From: Bradyrhizobium lupini
Lineage (GTDB): Bacteria; Pseudomonadota; Alphaproteobacteria; Rhizobiales; Xanthobacteraceae
NCBI RefSeq assembly: GCF_040939785.1
Contig: NZ_CP162553.1
Coordinates: forward strand, 6,219,001 to 6,283,000
DNA: 64,000 nt
Reading direction: 5' to 3'
Part shown: positions 52,494 to 62,201 of the stretch, in pieces
Position numbering within the stretch: the stretch's first letter is position 1
Layout: every line of letters starts with the position of its first letter
Notes under the pieces: generated by a model
Told to the model about the DNA's origin: nothing
What the model saw: the letters and a program-made list of their open reading frames with translations, nothing else
Databases searched by the model: none
Position numbers and translations under genes: made by a program

Positions 52494-53555
52494 ATGATCA
52501 GATTCGGCCTGCTCGGCTGCGGGCGCATTGCCAAGCGTCATTCCGACTTGTTGGGCGGTAACCACATCGTGGGGGCCAAGCTCGTTGCCGTCTGCGATTC
52601 CGATCGAGCACGCGCCGATGCGATCGCGAGCAAATTCGCCGTCGCCGCGCATGACGACATCGACGAGTTGCTGTCGCGCGACGACATCGACGCCGTCGCG
52701 GTGCTCACTCCGAGCGGGCTGCATCCTCAGCATGCGATCGCCTGCGCGCGCGCCGGCAAGCATGTCGTGGTCGAAAAGCCGATGGCGCTACGTCTCCAGG
52801 ACGCCGACGACATGATCCGCGCCTGCGACGAGGCGGGTGTAAAACTCTTCGTCGTCAAGCAGAACCGTTTCAACGTTCCGATCGTGAAGGCGCGGGAGGC
52901 GCTCGATGCCGGCCGGTTCGGCAAGCTCGTCCTCGGCACCGTGCGCGTGCGTTGGTGCCGCGACCAGAGCTATTACGATCAGGACTCATGGCGCGGTACG
53001 TGGGGTTATGATGGCGGCGTACTCACCAACCAGGCCAGTCACCACATCGACATGCTGGAGTGGTTTTTCGGCGACGTCGTCAGCGTCCATGCGCGTAGCA
53101 CTACCGCGCTCGTGAAGATCGAGACTGAGGACACGGCAGTGGCGACGCTGAAGTTTCGCAGCGGTGCGCTGGGTATCATCGAGGCGACGACGGCCACGCG
53201 TCCCGCCGATCTCGAAGGCTCGCTGTCGATACTGGGCGAGAAGGGGACGGTGGAGGTCGGCGGTTTCGCCATGAACCACATCCGGCACTGGCTTTTCGTC
53301 GACGCGCTGCCGTCGGACAAGGAGGTGATCGAGAAATTTTCGGTCAACCCGCCGAACGTGTACGGCTTCGGCCATCAGGCCTATTATCAGCATGTCGTCG
53401 ATTGCCTTGCGGATCGCGGTGCGGCGCTGGTCGACGGATTGCAGGGTCGCAAGAGCCTGGAGTTGATCTCGGCGCTCTACGAATCGATCGAGACCGGGCA
53501 GGAGGTGTCGCTCCACTTCGTGCCGCGACGTAGCCGGCTGGGCGTCGCTTCGTGA
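52494..53555 (+). CDS. Gfo/Idh/MocA oxidoreductase (WbpB-like)
   Basis: A 353-residue NAD-dependent dehydrogenase. The Rossmann motif is FGLLGCGRIAKRH; VVEKPMALRLQDADDM carries the Glu-Lys-Pro of the family; the C-terminal domain has the substrate His in NQASHHIDMLEW. In the order with an acyltransferase (WbpD type) and a DegT aminotransferase (WbpE type) it matches the 3-oxidation of UDP-GlcNAcA in the route to UDP-diacetamido-uronic acid. ATG 52494 is used (TTG 52491 is adjacent). The next gene overlaps by 4 bases. Confidence 0.87.
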   Translation: MIRFGLLGCGRIAKRHSDLLGGNHIVGAKLVAVCDSDRARADAIASKFAVAAHDDIDELLSRDDIDAVAVLTPSGLHPQHAIACARAGKHVVVEKPMALRLQDADDMIRACDEAGVKLFVVKQNRFNVPIVKAREALDAGRFGKLVLGTVRVRWCRDQSYYDQDSWRGTWGYDGGVLTNQASHHIDMLEWFFGDVVSVHARSTTALVKIETEDTAVATLKFRSGALGIIEATTATRPADLEGSLSILGEKGTVEVGGFAMNHIRHWLFVDALPSDKEVIEKFSVNPPNVYGFGHQAYYQHVVDCLADRGAALVDGLQGRKSLELISALYESIETGQEVSLHFVPRRSRLGVAS

Positions 53556-54013
53556 ACCGGCCGGAGCTGCGTCAGGTCGGAATCCGCGATGTCGCCTTTG
53601 GCGCTGGCGTGAAGGTCGTTGAGCCCTGCAACCTCTATGGCTGCACGATTGGCGACGGCTGCTTCATCGGGCCGTTCAATGAGATCCAAAAGGGAGTCGT
53701 TATCGGCGCTCGCACGCGCGTGCAATCGCACAGTTTCATCTGCGAGCTCGTCACGGTCGGTGAGGATTGTTTCATCGGCCATGGAGTGATGTTCATCAAC
53801 GATACGTTTGCGAGCGGCGGTCCGGCACGTGGCCGCAAGGAATTGTGGTGTGAGACCAGGATCGGCAATCGGGTGTCCATCGGCTCGAATGCGACCATCA
53901 TGCCGGTGCAAATTGTCGACGACGTCGTAATCGGTGCAGGTGCAGTGGTCACCAAAGATATCACTGTTGCCGGCGTGTATGCCGGAAGTCCCGCGCGTCG
54001 GCTTCGGATGTAG
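53552..54013 (+). CDS. N-acetyltransferase, WbpD-like (hexapeptide repeat)
   Basis: A 153-residue left-handed beta-helix acetyltransferase. Repeats include CTIGDGCFIGPFNEIQKGV, and the loop HGVMFINDTFASGG is typical of WbpD/WlbB, which acetylates the 3-amino group of UDP-GlcNAc3NA. The GTG start overlaps the dehydrogenase stop (GTGA), and the aminotransferase starts 8 bases after its stop, so the three are coupled. Confidence 0.87.
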   Translation: MNRPELRQVGIRDVAFGAGVKVVEPCNLYGCTIGDGCFIGPFNEIQKGVVIGARTRVQSHSFICELVTVGEDCFIGHGVMFINDTFASGGPARGRKELWCETRIGNRVSIGSNATIMPVQIVDDVVIGAGAVVTKDITVAGVYAGSPARRLRM

Positions 54014-54021
54014 AGGCGCAC

Positions 54022-55125
54022 ATGGCGGTTCCCTTCGCTGATCTTCAGCTCCAGTATCAGAACATCAAAGGCGAAATCGATGCCGCGATCGCCGCTGTGA
54101 TTCGCGACAACGCGTTCATCCGCGGCCCCTACGTCGAGAGGTTCGAGCGGGAGTTCGCCAAAGCTGCGTCCGTGGAGCATTGCGTCTCATGTGCCAACGG
54201 AACCGATGCGCTGTATCTCGCGATGAGCGCGCTGAAAGTGAAGCCGGGTGACGAGGTGATCACGACGGCACATTCCTGGATTTCGACTTCCGCGATGATT
54301 ACGCATGCTGGCGCAGCCGTGAAGTTCTGCGACACCGACGGGTCGACCTTCACCATCGATCCCGCGGCAGTCGAGGCAGCGATCACCCCCCGCACCGTTG
54401 GCATCATTCCGGTGCACCTTTACGGGCAGCCCGCGGACATGGACGCGATCATGTCGATCGCGAAGAAGCATGGGTTGTGGGTGATTGAGGATTGCGCGCA
54501 GGCGCATCTGGCGGATTACAAGGGCCGGATGGTCGGAACGTTTGGCGACGCCGCGACCTATTCCTTCTACCCGGGCAAGAATCTCGGTGCGATGGGCGAT
54601 GCCGGGGCCGTTGTCACCAGCGATGCGGCCTTCGCCGAGCATATCGCGATGCTAGCCCGTCACGGGGGAATCGTGAAGCACCAGCACCAGATCGAGGGTA
54701 TCAACAGCCGCCTGGATGGCATGCAAGCCGCGATCCTGTCGGCCAAGCTGCGGCATCTGACGGGCTGGACGCGGGCGCGCCAGGAAGCCGCGAGGTTCTA
54801 TGATGCCGCCCTGAACCAGATCGAGGGTGTGCAGGTCCCTCAATTGGCGCCCGGGCGAAGCCACGTCTACCACCTCTATACAATCAAGCATGCCAAACGA
54901 GACAAGCTTGCCGCGCATCTGAACCTCAGGGGGATCCAGACCGCGATCAACTACCCGACGGCGCTGCCGCTGCTTCCAGCCTATCAACGCTTGGAGCACA
55001 GTTCGGCGCAGTTTCCGAATGCCTATGGTGACCAGCAGAGCATCCTGTCGTTACCAATGTTCGCCGAAATCACCGCTTTGCAGCAGCAAGAGGTGGTGCG
55101 TGCGGTGCGTGAGTTCTCGACCTGA
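54022..55125 (+). CDS. DegT/DnrJ/EryC1 aminotransferase (WbpE-like)
   Basis: A 367-residue PLP sugar aminotransferase. The PLP lysine is Lys186 in FYPGKNLGA; other motifs are CANGTDALYLAM, PVHLYGQPADMDAI and EDCAQAHLADYKG. It would put the amino group on C3 of UDP-3-keto-GlcNAcA. With the two genes upstream this is a Wbp-like trio; the first enzyme of that route, a UDP-GlcNAc 6-dehydrogenase (WbpA), is not in the window. It is the last gene of the plus operon, 20 bases from the convergent polymerase gene. Confidence 0.9.
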   Translation: MAVPFADLQLQYQNIKGEIDAAIAAVIRDNAFIRGPYVERFEREFAKAASVEHCVSCANGTDALYLAMSALKVKPGDEVITTAHSWISTSAMITHAGAAVKFCDTDGSTFTIDPAAVEAAITPRTVGIIPVHLYGQPADMDAIMSIAKKHGLWVIEDCAQAHLADYKGRMVGTFGDAATYSFYPGKNLGAMGDAGAVVTSDAAFAEHIAMLARHGGIVKHQHQIEGINSRLDGMQAAILSAKLRHLTGWTRARQEAARFYDAALNQIEGVQVPQLAPGRSHVYHLYTIKHAKRDKLAAHLNLRGIQTAINYPTALPLLPAYQRLEHSSAQFPNAYGDQQSILSLPMFAEITALQQQEVVRAVREFST

Positions 55126-55145
55126 CTGTTTCGGCCACGCGCAAT

Positions 55146-56474
55146 CTACGACTTCTCTTCGAAAATGCTCCGGGGCGTCACATACCAGAGTAGGAAGAGG
55201 AGCGCGGTGCCGTGCGTCACCATGGCGACCGTGAGCGGTACGTTGAGCAGAATATGAGGCACCACTCCGGCGGAGATCAGCACGAAACGGGACGGTAGCC
55301 CCGCGGACGTTCGATTGCCGAACGCGAGCACGACGCCCGACGCAAAGGCGGTCAGCGGCGCAAATAAGAGGCCGACGGAGGCGACGCCTTCGGTTGCAAA
55401 CAACGAGGCATTCAGGTTGCCGAAGCCGTAGGCCTTCTCCATTACGATCGCCAGCTGTTCCTGGTAAGGACAATGCATCAACGGCTTGAGCCCCGATATC
55501 TGGCAAAACCAGGTCGCGGGGTGACTCGCGAAGAAGTGGTTGTAGATGTCGAGTGCGCTCGATGGCGTCGCCATCATCCGGATGTTGACAAGATCGAACA
55601 GCCGGATGCGTGCGACGTCCATGATCGCATAAATGGCCGTGTGCCCGATGGAACTGATGCTGATCATTATCAGGATGACGCCCGCCAGCGTTGGAATGAG
55701 AAGAGAAAGGATTGCGGATGTTCTCGCTTTGCAGATGCTGGAAATTGCGGCCAGCGTGGCGAGCCAGATCGGCGTGAAAAAGGCCGATTTCGTCAGGGTG
55801 ACGGGATAGAAAAGCAGCAGCAGGACAATAACGAATGCCGCTCGCGAGCGATATCCAAGCAGCCAGTAGCAGGCGAAGGCAAACGGCAGCAACGTGCTGG
55901 AGATCCAGCCCATGAGATATCGCACCGCTCCCGGGAACTCGATCAGGTTGCGGTAGTCGTAGATGCGCTCGATCGAGACGAGTCGGAAATTATACGCCGA
56001 GGCCACGGCAATGGTACCGGCCGAGATCACCATGATCAGCGTGAGCAGGTGCTCGAAATGGGGCTTCGAAAGGACGAAGGGCGGTTGGAACGGCGCCCTC
56101 ACGAACAGCACGGGCACCAGAAGGAGTACGAGCGATAGCGCCGCCGAGACGCCTGCGAACAGATGCGGGTAGTTGTATTCCGAGAACACGTCGATCCACA
56201 GAAACCCCAAGATCATCGCATAGAAATAGAAGCCTACGAAATAGCCGAAACTGAAGCGGGCGAAGACGAACAGCAGCGAGATGGTGGAGAAAGATATCGC
56301 GACGAGGACAGCGAACCAGATGCGCTCGGGGCTGAAGTGGATATAGGATTGATGGTCCGCGACCTTGATCAGAGACAGACAGGTGACGGCGCTGTGCAGC
56401 AGCACCAGGAGCGCCAGCGCGGTTTTCGAATCCAGTCGGGCTCGCAGATCTCCGATGACGGACGATGCGTTCAT
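55146..56474 (-). CDS. Candidate O-antigen polymerase (Wzy-like) membrane protein
   Basis: A 442-residue protein with about 11-12 hydrophobic segments and few charged residues. It has one long periplasmic-type loop (about 280-345, with HPATWFCQISGLKPLMHCPYQEQ in outline), the layout of Wzy polymerases, which join repeat units delivered by the flippase. Wzy sequences diverge fast, so the call rests on topology and on the place in the locus; it could be another membrane protein of the pathway. It is the last gene of the minus-strand operon. Confidence 0.65.
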   Translation of the reverse strand: MNASSVIGDLRARLDSKTALALLVLLHSAVTCLSLIKVADHQSYIHFSPERIWFAVLVAISFSTISLLFVFARFSFGYFVGFYFYAMILGFLWIDVFSEYNYPHLFAGVSAALSLVLLLVPVLFVRAPFQPPFVLSKPHFEHLLTLIMVISAGTIAVASAYNFRLVSIERIYDYRNLIEFPGAVRYLMGWISSTLLPFAFACYWLLGYRSRAAFVIVLLLLFYPVTLTKSAFFTPIWLATLAAISSICKARTSAILSLLIPTLAGVILIMISISSIGHTAIYAIMDVARIRLFDLVNIRMMATPSSALDIYNHFFASHPATWFCQISGLKPLMHCPYQEQLAIVMEKAYGFGNLNASLFATEGVASVGLLFAPLTAFASGVVLAFGNRTSAGLPSRFVLISAGVVPHILLNVPLTVAMVTHGTALLFLLWYVTPRSIFEEKS

Positions 56475-56516
56475 GATGAACAGGCTCGCTGCGGGCGAGG
56501 GGAGTTGGGAACCGGA

Positions 56517-57479
<963 letters not shown>

Positions 57480-57632
57480 GGTGGGTTCCAGTTCGCGGCG
57501 GAGCGCGCTGAGTGGTATCGGCAACGGTCAGACTCGCCAATAGCCAAATGGCTTGGTTTCAGGTATTCAAATACCGGTAGTGTGCACGGGGTTGTTTTCG
57601 CTATTTTTGTGGGGTGCTTGGCAGGGCACTGG

Positions 57633-58382
57633 CTAGAACTCCCGTCTTTTCAGCCAGGCGCGCGCACTCCAATGGGCGAAGCACCAGGCCGATCTGATCA
57701 GGGAGAGCTGTTCGACATTGCGGTAGATCTGCCAGACCCATTTGGCGGAACGCGCCGGGCGGCTGGAGACCGAAGAGCCCCTGACGCGGTAGCGCGCAAG
57801 GTCCTCGTTGAGGCCGTAGGCGGTATGGCCGCGCTTCAGGATCGAGAGCCACAAGCAGAAATCGTCGTAGCCCTCGTTCTTCATCACGATTGGACCGGCG
57901 ATCTCGCGGTCGACCAGCGCGGTCAGCGTCGCGATCGCGGTGTTCTTCAGGAGCTGGTCATAGGTGAGCGAGGCCGGCACCTCGATCAGGCGGCCGGTGA
58001 CCGTGTTGCTTTCGTCGATGCGGCGGAACGCGGTGTAGCTGAGGGCGGCCCGCTTCTCGCGGGCGAAGGCGAGCTGGCGCTCAAGCTTCCCCGGCAGCCA
58101 CAGATCGTCGCTGTCGAGGAAAGCGAGATAGCGGCCCTGCGCGGCGTCAATCGAGGCTTGGCGGGCGAGCGCAGGGCCGCCATTTCGGGCCTGCCGGATC
58201 AGCTTGACGCGGGGATCGCGCTCGCCGATCGCCGCGATGATTGCCGGCGTCCTGTCGGTCGAGCAGTCGTCGGCGATCAAGAGTTCCCAATCGGCGAACG
58301 TCTGGTCCTGCACGGAACGGATGGTTTCCTCGATCAGGCCTTCGACGTTCCAGGAGGGTGTTATGATCGAGACGAGCGGCAT
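57633..58382 (-). CDS. Glycosyltransferase family 2
   Basis: A 249-residue GT-A glycosyltransferase: VSIITPSWNVEGLIEETIRS at the start, then DDCSTDRTPAIIA and the metal-binding FLDSDDLW (DXD-like SDD). The C-terminal third is specific to this subgroup of short GT2 enzymes. ATG 58382 gives the standard family start; the open frame further upstream belongs to the overlapping end of the previous gene in another phase. The gap to the corrected stop of that gene is 11 bases. Confidence 0.9.
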   Translation of the reverse strand: MPLVSIITPSWNVEGLIEETIRSVQDQTFADWELLIADDCSTDRTPAIIAAIGERDPRVKLIRQARNGGPALARQASIDAAQGRYLAFLDSDDLWLPGKLERQLAFAREKRAALSYTAFRRIDESNTVTGRLIEVPASLTYDQLLKNTAIATLTALVDREIAGPIVMKNEGYDDFCLWLSILKRGHTAYGLNEDLARYRVRGSSVSSRPARSAKWVWQIYRNVEQLSLIRSAWCFAHWSARAWLKRREF

Positions 58383-58393
58383 CACGGATCCGT

Positions 58394-59796
58394 TCAGTTC
58401 ACCCGGGCCGGCGCGGCGATTGCCGCACGCAAGGAGGCCGCAAACGTGTCGAGCAGCTTGGGATCGCCGATATAAAGCTCGCCCGGATAAGACCGGCGCC
58501 AGGCAGACTCGAAATAGGGTGCCCCCTGGCCGGATCGAATGGCCCGGCGGAGAGCGCTTCGCGCAGCCGTGCCGGCACATCGGCCAGGCGGTCGACCTCA
58601 TACACCAATGGGCACGAGCGGTAGAACGCATCGCCCATCACCACGACCGGCTTGCCGAGCAGCAGTGCTTCGGCGCCCGACTTGCTGTTGACGGAGACGA
58701 CGGCGTCGGCGCGATTGAGGACGGTGTAATTGTTGGTCTGCGGCGGCAGCAGCACGAAATTGTCGAACCGGCGCGCGAGCTCGAACAGGCGCGAAGCTGC
58801 GATCGCGCCGATCTGGGCGGGATGTTCCTTGACCACGAGCACATGCAAATCCGGGATCGTGCGCAGCAGGAAGTCGACGGTGGCGACCTGGTCGAGATAA
58901 TCCGGCGAGCGCAGCGTCAGCGCCATGTCGGCGGGAACGTGGAAAGGGTAGTAGACGAAGGGCGTGTCAGGAAGCGGGCGATAGAGCTTGCGCAGCCGCG
59001 TCGCATTGAGAGCCATTGCCGCATGAACACGCGCGTGGCGCAGATTGTGCCCGAACTCCTGGTGCTTGCCGAGCGCAAACTGGTCCCAGAGTTTTTCGAC
59101 AAGACGGTGGGCATTGCGCGGATTTACGACCTTTTTGAAGGCCGCCGAATAATGGTGTTGGTCCTTCTTGGGGATGACGATGGCACGCTGCGTCAGCGTG
59201 TCGTCCAGATAGGCGCGCACCTCTGATGACACCGTGTCTGCCGGCGTCGCCATCACGTCGGGCGCTGCGAGGCTGTCGGGCGTAAAGTACATGCGGCCAC
59301 GGAAGAACGACGGCTCGATGAACCAGTTGCGGATGTTGCGGCGCCTCGCGGCGTAGAAGCTCGCGATGACGGAGAGAAAGCCGCCGAGCTCCTGCACCAG
59401 CTCGGCGCGGGCGCCTTGCGCCTCCAGCCGGTCGAGCAGCGCCTCCATGGCGTTGGCATAGATCATGAATCGCCGGCGCAGCGCGGCCGTGTCACGGATG
59501 CCGAAAGTGAAGCGCTCATGGCTGAACAGGAAATTGGTCCCATCGAGTCCGTAGGCAGCGACGCGCGCGTCGAACGCCGTGCGGTCGTCGGGTGCAGGGC
59601 CAGCCTTGAGGCCCTCGCGGTACATGTTCGTAACCGGCACGCCCGCAGCGGCCGAAATCTCCGCGCTGCGATCGTCGAAGGCGAGCAATTCGACATTATG
59701 GCCCGCCGCGCGCAACCGCTGCGCGACCGGAATCCAGAACCTGGTCTGGTATTCGGCGAGCGTGGTGATGAGTACGGTCTTTGCAGATGTGGTCAT
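58394..59796 (-). pseudogene. Surface carbohydrate biosynthesis protein, frameshift near the C-terminus
   Basis: About 467 residues if one missing base is restored. The frame from ATG 59796 (MTTSAKTVLITTLAEYQ) runs well to FDPARG, then breaks at a CCCCC run at 58522-58526. In the next frame the text continues APYFESAWRRSYPGELYIG and ends ...AAIAAPARVN at 58394. Read as it stands, the gene ends at 58399 with an unrelated 37-residue tail. The family resembles UDP-GlcNAc 2-epimerase-like glycosyltransferases found in capsule and LPS loci; LPDLHVLVVKEHPAQIG and DAVVSVNSKSGAEALLLGKPVV are diagnostic. The start overlaps the stop of the gene upstream by 4 bases. Confidence 0.75.
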
Positions 59797-61187
59797 TGCT
59801 CTAAGACCTGGTCGATCGCAACGCTCGCGAGCGGCAAACCCGTCGTCACACAATGCGCGCGTCGCGCTCTAAATTGCAACGGGCTCGCGCGATCATGAGT
59901 TGCGATCCGCTGAAGCAGCGTTTTGACGAAGACGGGCTCGATCCGCTTGTCGCGCCGGGCTGGATTGAACCGGCTGCGCAGCCGCTCGGTGACGGCCGAG
60001 CCGAGCGCGGCGCTCGCGGCGCCCTTGACAATCTGACCGAGGCTCGGCCTGGCGCGCGTGCCCTTCACGGTCGCAAGCAGAGACACGTAAGGTCTCCGCG
60101 AGCCTTGGGCGCCAATCAGGACATCTGCGACACGATCGGCCGCCTGTCCGTCGTTGAGATGGAAGAAAGGCTCGATGTCGGCGGCGTGGACGCCGGCGAA
60201 ATCGAAGGTCCCGGTTTCGCGCTCGACGTGGTCGATCGCGCCAAGCAGCTCGTCGAAGGAGGCCACCTGCCGGCTCACGCGCGCGGGCAGCCCGGCATGA
60301 CCCGCGGTGGTCGGTGTGTTCAGATATTGGAGCTGAAGCGGCAGCTTTCCGAGCAATACCGATTCGACGGCCGTCCCGCAGTTGAGATGAATGATTGCGG
60401 CCGCGTTGCGGATGCGGTCTAGCACGCTGCCGGTGCCGTCGATCACGACGGTGGCATGGCGCGAGAGCGCGTTGCGATAGACCTCCTCGCTCTCGAAGGG
60501 ATGCGGACGTACCAGAATTTTGCGGTCAGGCCGCGCTGCGGCGAGCCGCCCGATCTCGGCGAGATAGTTCGTGAACACCTGTTTCAAATCCGCGATGAAG
60601 CGATCGACATAGGCACCGTCCCAACCGGCTCGCACCATCGCCTCGCGCTCCCCACCCGGCTTGCCGGTGAAGCGCGAGTTGACCAGCGGGAAGTTGGCGT
60701 TGACGAGCAGATAGCCGCGCGGTTCACCGTCGAGCAGCGCACGCCAGCGTGAGGCTGCAAAATCGAAGCGCGGGCAGCCGGTGAGGTGAAGCTGCTCCGG
60801 CAGCATGGTCCCGGCCGCGAGGAACGCGTCACGCAGCCGGCTGCCCCAGAAGAAATAGCCCGCCAAGATGTCGGCGTAGCCACTGTCCTTGATGTGCATG
60901 GCCATCGCGGGCGGCGAGTTGCCGCCCTTTTCCGCGAGCACGCCGCCTTCGGTGTCGAGCACGTACAGCGCGAGGCCGGCTTTGGCAAAGCTGCGCATCA
61001 GGTCGAGAGTGGCCGGGCGCGCGTAGTTGACGACCAGGGCGTCGAGCCCGAGCCGCGGCACATCGACCGCCTGCTCGTACATCGGCACCAACACGACGGA
61101 GGCGCCGCGCCGCGCGAGTTGATAACCGAGCATGACTGCCCCCGGCAGGTCACGCTTGGGGTGATCGACCACCAGGCCTATGCGCAA
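59793..61187 (-). CDS. Surface carbohydrate biosynthesis protein
   Basis: A 464-residue cytoplasmic protein of the surface-carbohydrate biosynthesis family (GT-B-like). Features are the N-terminal LVVDHPKRDLPGAVMLGYQLA, HLTGCPRFDF, ILVRPHPFESEEVYRNAL and INC-type donor region HLNCGTAVESVLLGKLP. Members may act as unusual glycosyltransferases or CMP-/UDP-sugar enzymes in capsule loci; the reaction is not established. The two family members in a row (this and 58394) are distinct paralogues. Confidence 0.82.
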   Translation of the reverse strand: MRIGLVVDHPKRDLPGAVMLGYQLARRGASVVLVPMYEQAVDVPRLGLDALVVNYARPATLDLMRSFAKAGLALYVLDTEGGVLAEKGGNSPPAMAMHIKDSGYADILAGYFFWGSRLRDAFLAAGTMLPEQLHLTGCPRFDFAASRWRALLDGEPRGYLLVNANFPLVNSRFTGKPGGEREAMVRAGWDGAYVDRFIADLKQVFTNYLAEIGRLAAARPDRKILVRPHPFESEEVYRNALSRHATVVIDGTGSVLDRIRNAAAIIHLNCGTAVESVLLGKLPLQLQYLNTPTTAGHAGLPARVSRQVASFDELLGAIDHVERETGTFDFAGVHAADIEPFFHLNDGQAADRVADVLIGAQGSRRPYVSLLATVKGTRARPSLGQIVKGAASAALGSAVTERLRSRFNPARRDKRIEPVFVKTLLQRIATHDRASPLQFRARRAHCVTTGLPLASVAIDQVLEQ

Positions 61188-61212
61188 GATCGTGGCTCCC
61201 GGCAGACCCGAT

Positions 61213-62139
61213 TCAGAGGCGCATCACGGCGCGATCGATATCCGTGAGCTGCCCGGCTGCCCGGAAGCGCGGAGCCGGTTCGGGGTAGATGCGCGGCTGT
61301 TGTATATAGGTTGCGGTATACAGCAGGCGGTTGCGATCGGACTGAATCCGGCTGCCCATATGCAGGCAGCGGGCCGTATTGACGATGAACGACGACAGGC
61401 GCGGCGCCACCATCTCCTTCACCGCATCAGGCCCGGTCTTGGCGAACACCTGTTGGTCGGTCATGTGGCTCTTCAGCGTGTTGCGGAACGGTTTGGAGGG
61501 GCCTGCCGGAATGAAGGTGAACGGGCCGTCGGCGGTGTCGCGGACATCCGTCAGATAGATGAAAAGCTTGCAGACGCGCTTGTCGTCGTGATCGAGGTGC
61601 CAGAGCTGCGAATAGCTCAGGGTCTTGCTTGGTGTCGGCTGCGACAAGGTCAGCAGCACGTCGGAGAGCTGCGGCAAATCGTGCATGAAATCGCCGATGA
61701 TGCGAAGCGCCGCGGGTTGTAGCGCATAGCGCACAAAGGGATGGTCGGTCGCGAACGCGCCGTCGACGAGATCCTCATCAAGGAGGCTAACCCAGAACGA
61801 TTTGTGTCCAAGCTGCTGCTTGCCGGAGAGTTCGTTGAGCCGGCTCATTTTGGCGTCGGCGACGGCGGCGACCGCCTCGGCCAGGCCGCATTCGACGATT
61901 GTGGACACGTCGACGTAGCCGTCTTCGTTGAGCTTGCGGCTTGCTTCGGCCCATTCCGGCTTGACCGGAAGCTGCTTGAGCAGGGCGATTCGCTTCGCTC
62001 GTGCCGGCAGTTGCAGACTCGTCAGACCGGCTTTGAGCACCCATCCAAGATCGGTCCGATTAACGTGCCAAAGAAGGCGGCGAAATTGGCTGATCTTCGG
62101 CTTCTTCGGTGTTTTGACACCTGCATCGATGGTCGTCAT
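61213..62139 (-). CDS. Phytanoyl-CoA dioxygenase-like Fe(II)/2-oxoglutarate enzyme
   Basis: A 308-residue protein. The iron triad is visible as His181-x-Asp183 in WHLDHDDKR and His260 in CLHMGSR, with Arg264 or Arg271 placed to bind 2-oxoglutarate. Residues 190-215 (KLFIYLTDVRDTADGPFTFIPAG) are typical of the PhyH fold. Such enzymes hydroxylate small acids or sugars. In a polysaccharide locus it may modify a sugar or a lipid carrier; that is inference. It stands between the flippase and a surface-carbohydrate gene on the same strand. Confidence 0.8.
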   Translation of the reverse strand: MTTIDAGVKTPKKPKISQFRRLLWHVNRTDLGWVLKAGLTSLQLPARAKRIALLKQLPVKPEWAEASRKLNEDGYVDVSTIVECGLAEAVAAVADAKMSRLNELSGKQQLGHKSFWVSLLDEDLVDGAFATDHPFVRYALQPAALRIIGDFMHDLPQLSDVLLTLSQPTPSKTLSYSQLWHLDHDDKRVCKLFIYLTDVRDTADGPFTFIPAGPSKPFRNTLKSHMTDQQVFAKTGPDAVKEMVAPRLSSFIVNTARCLHMGSRIQSDRNRLLYTATYIQQPRIYPEPAPRFRAAGQLTDIDRAVMRL

Positions 62140-62201
62140 ATGAGGTTGTCCGATCCCAGTAAAGCAGGTCTCTTTAACCTCGGACCCCCGCTTTTGCTAC
62201 C

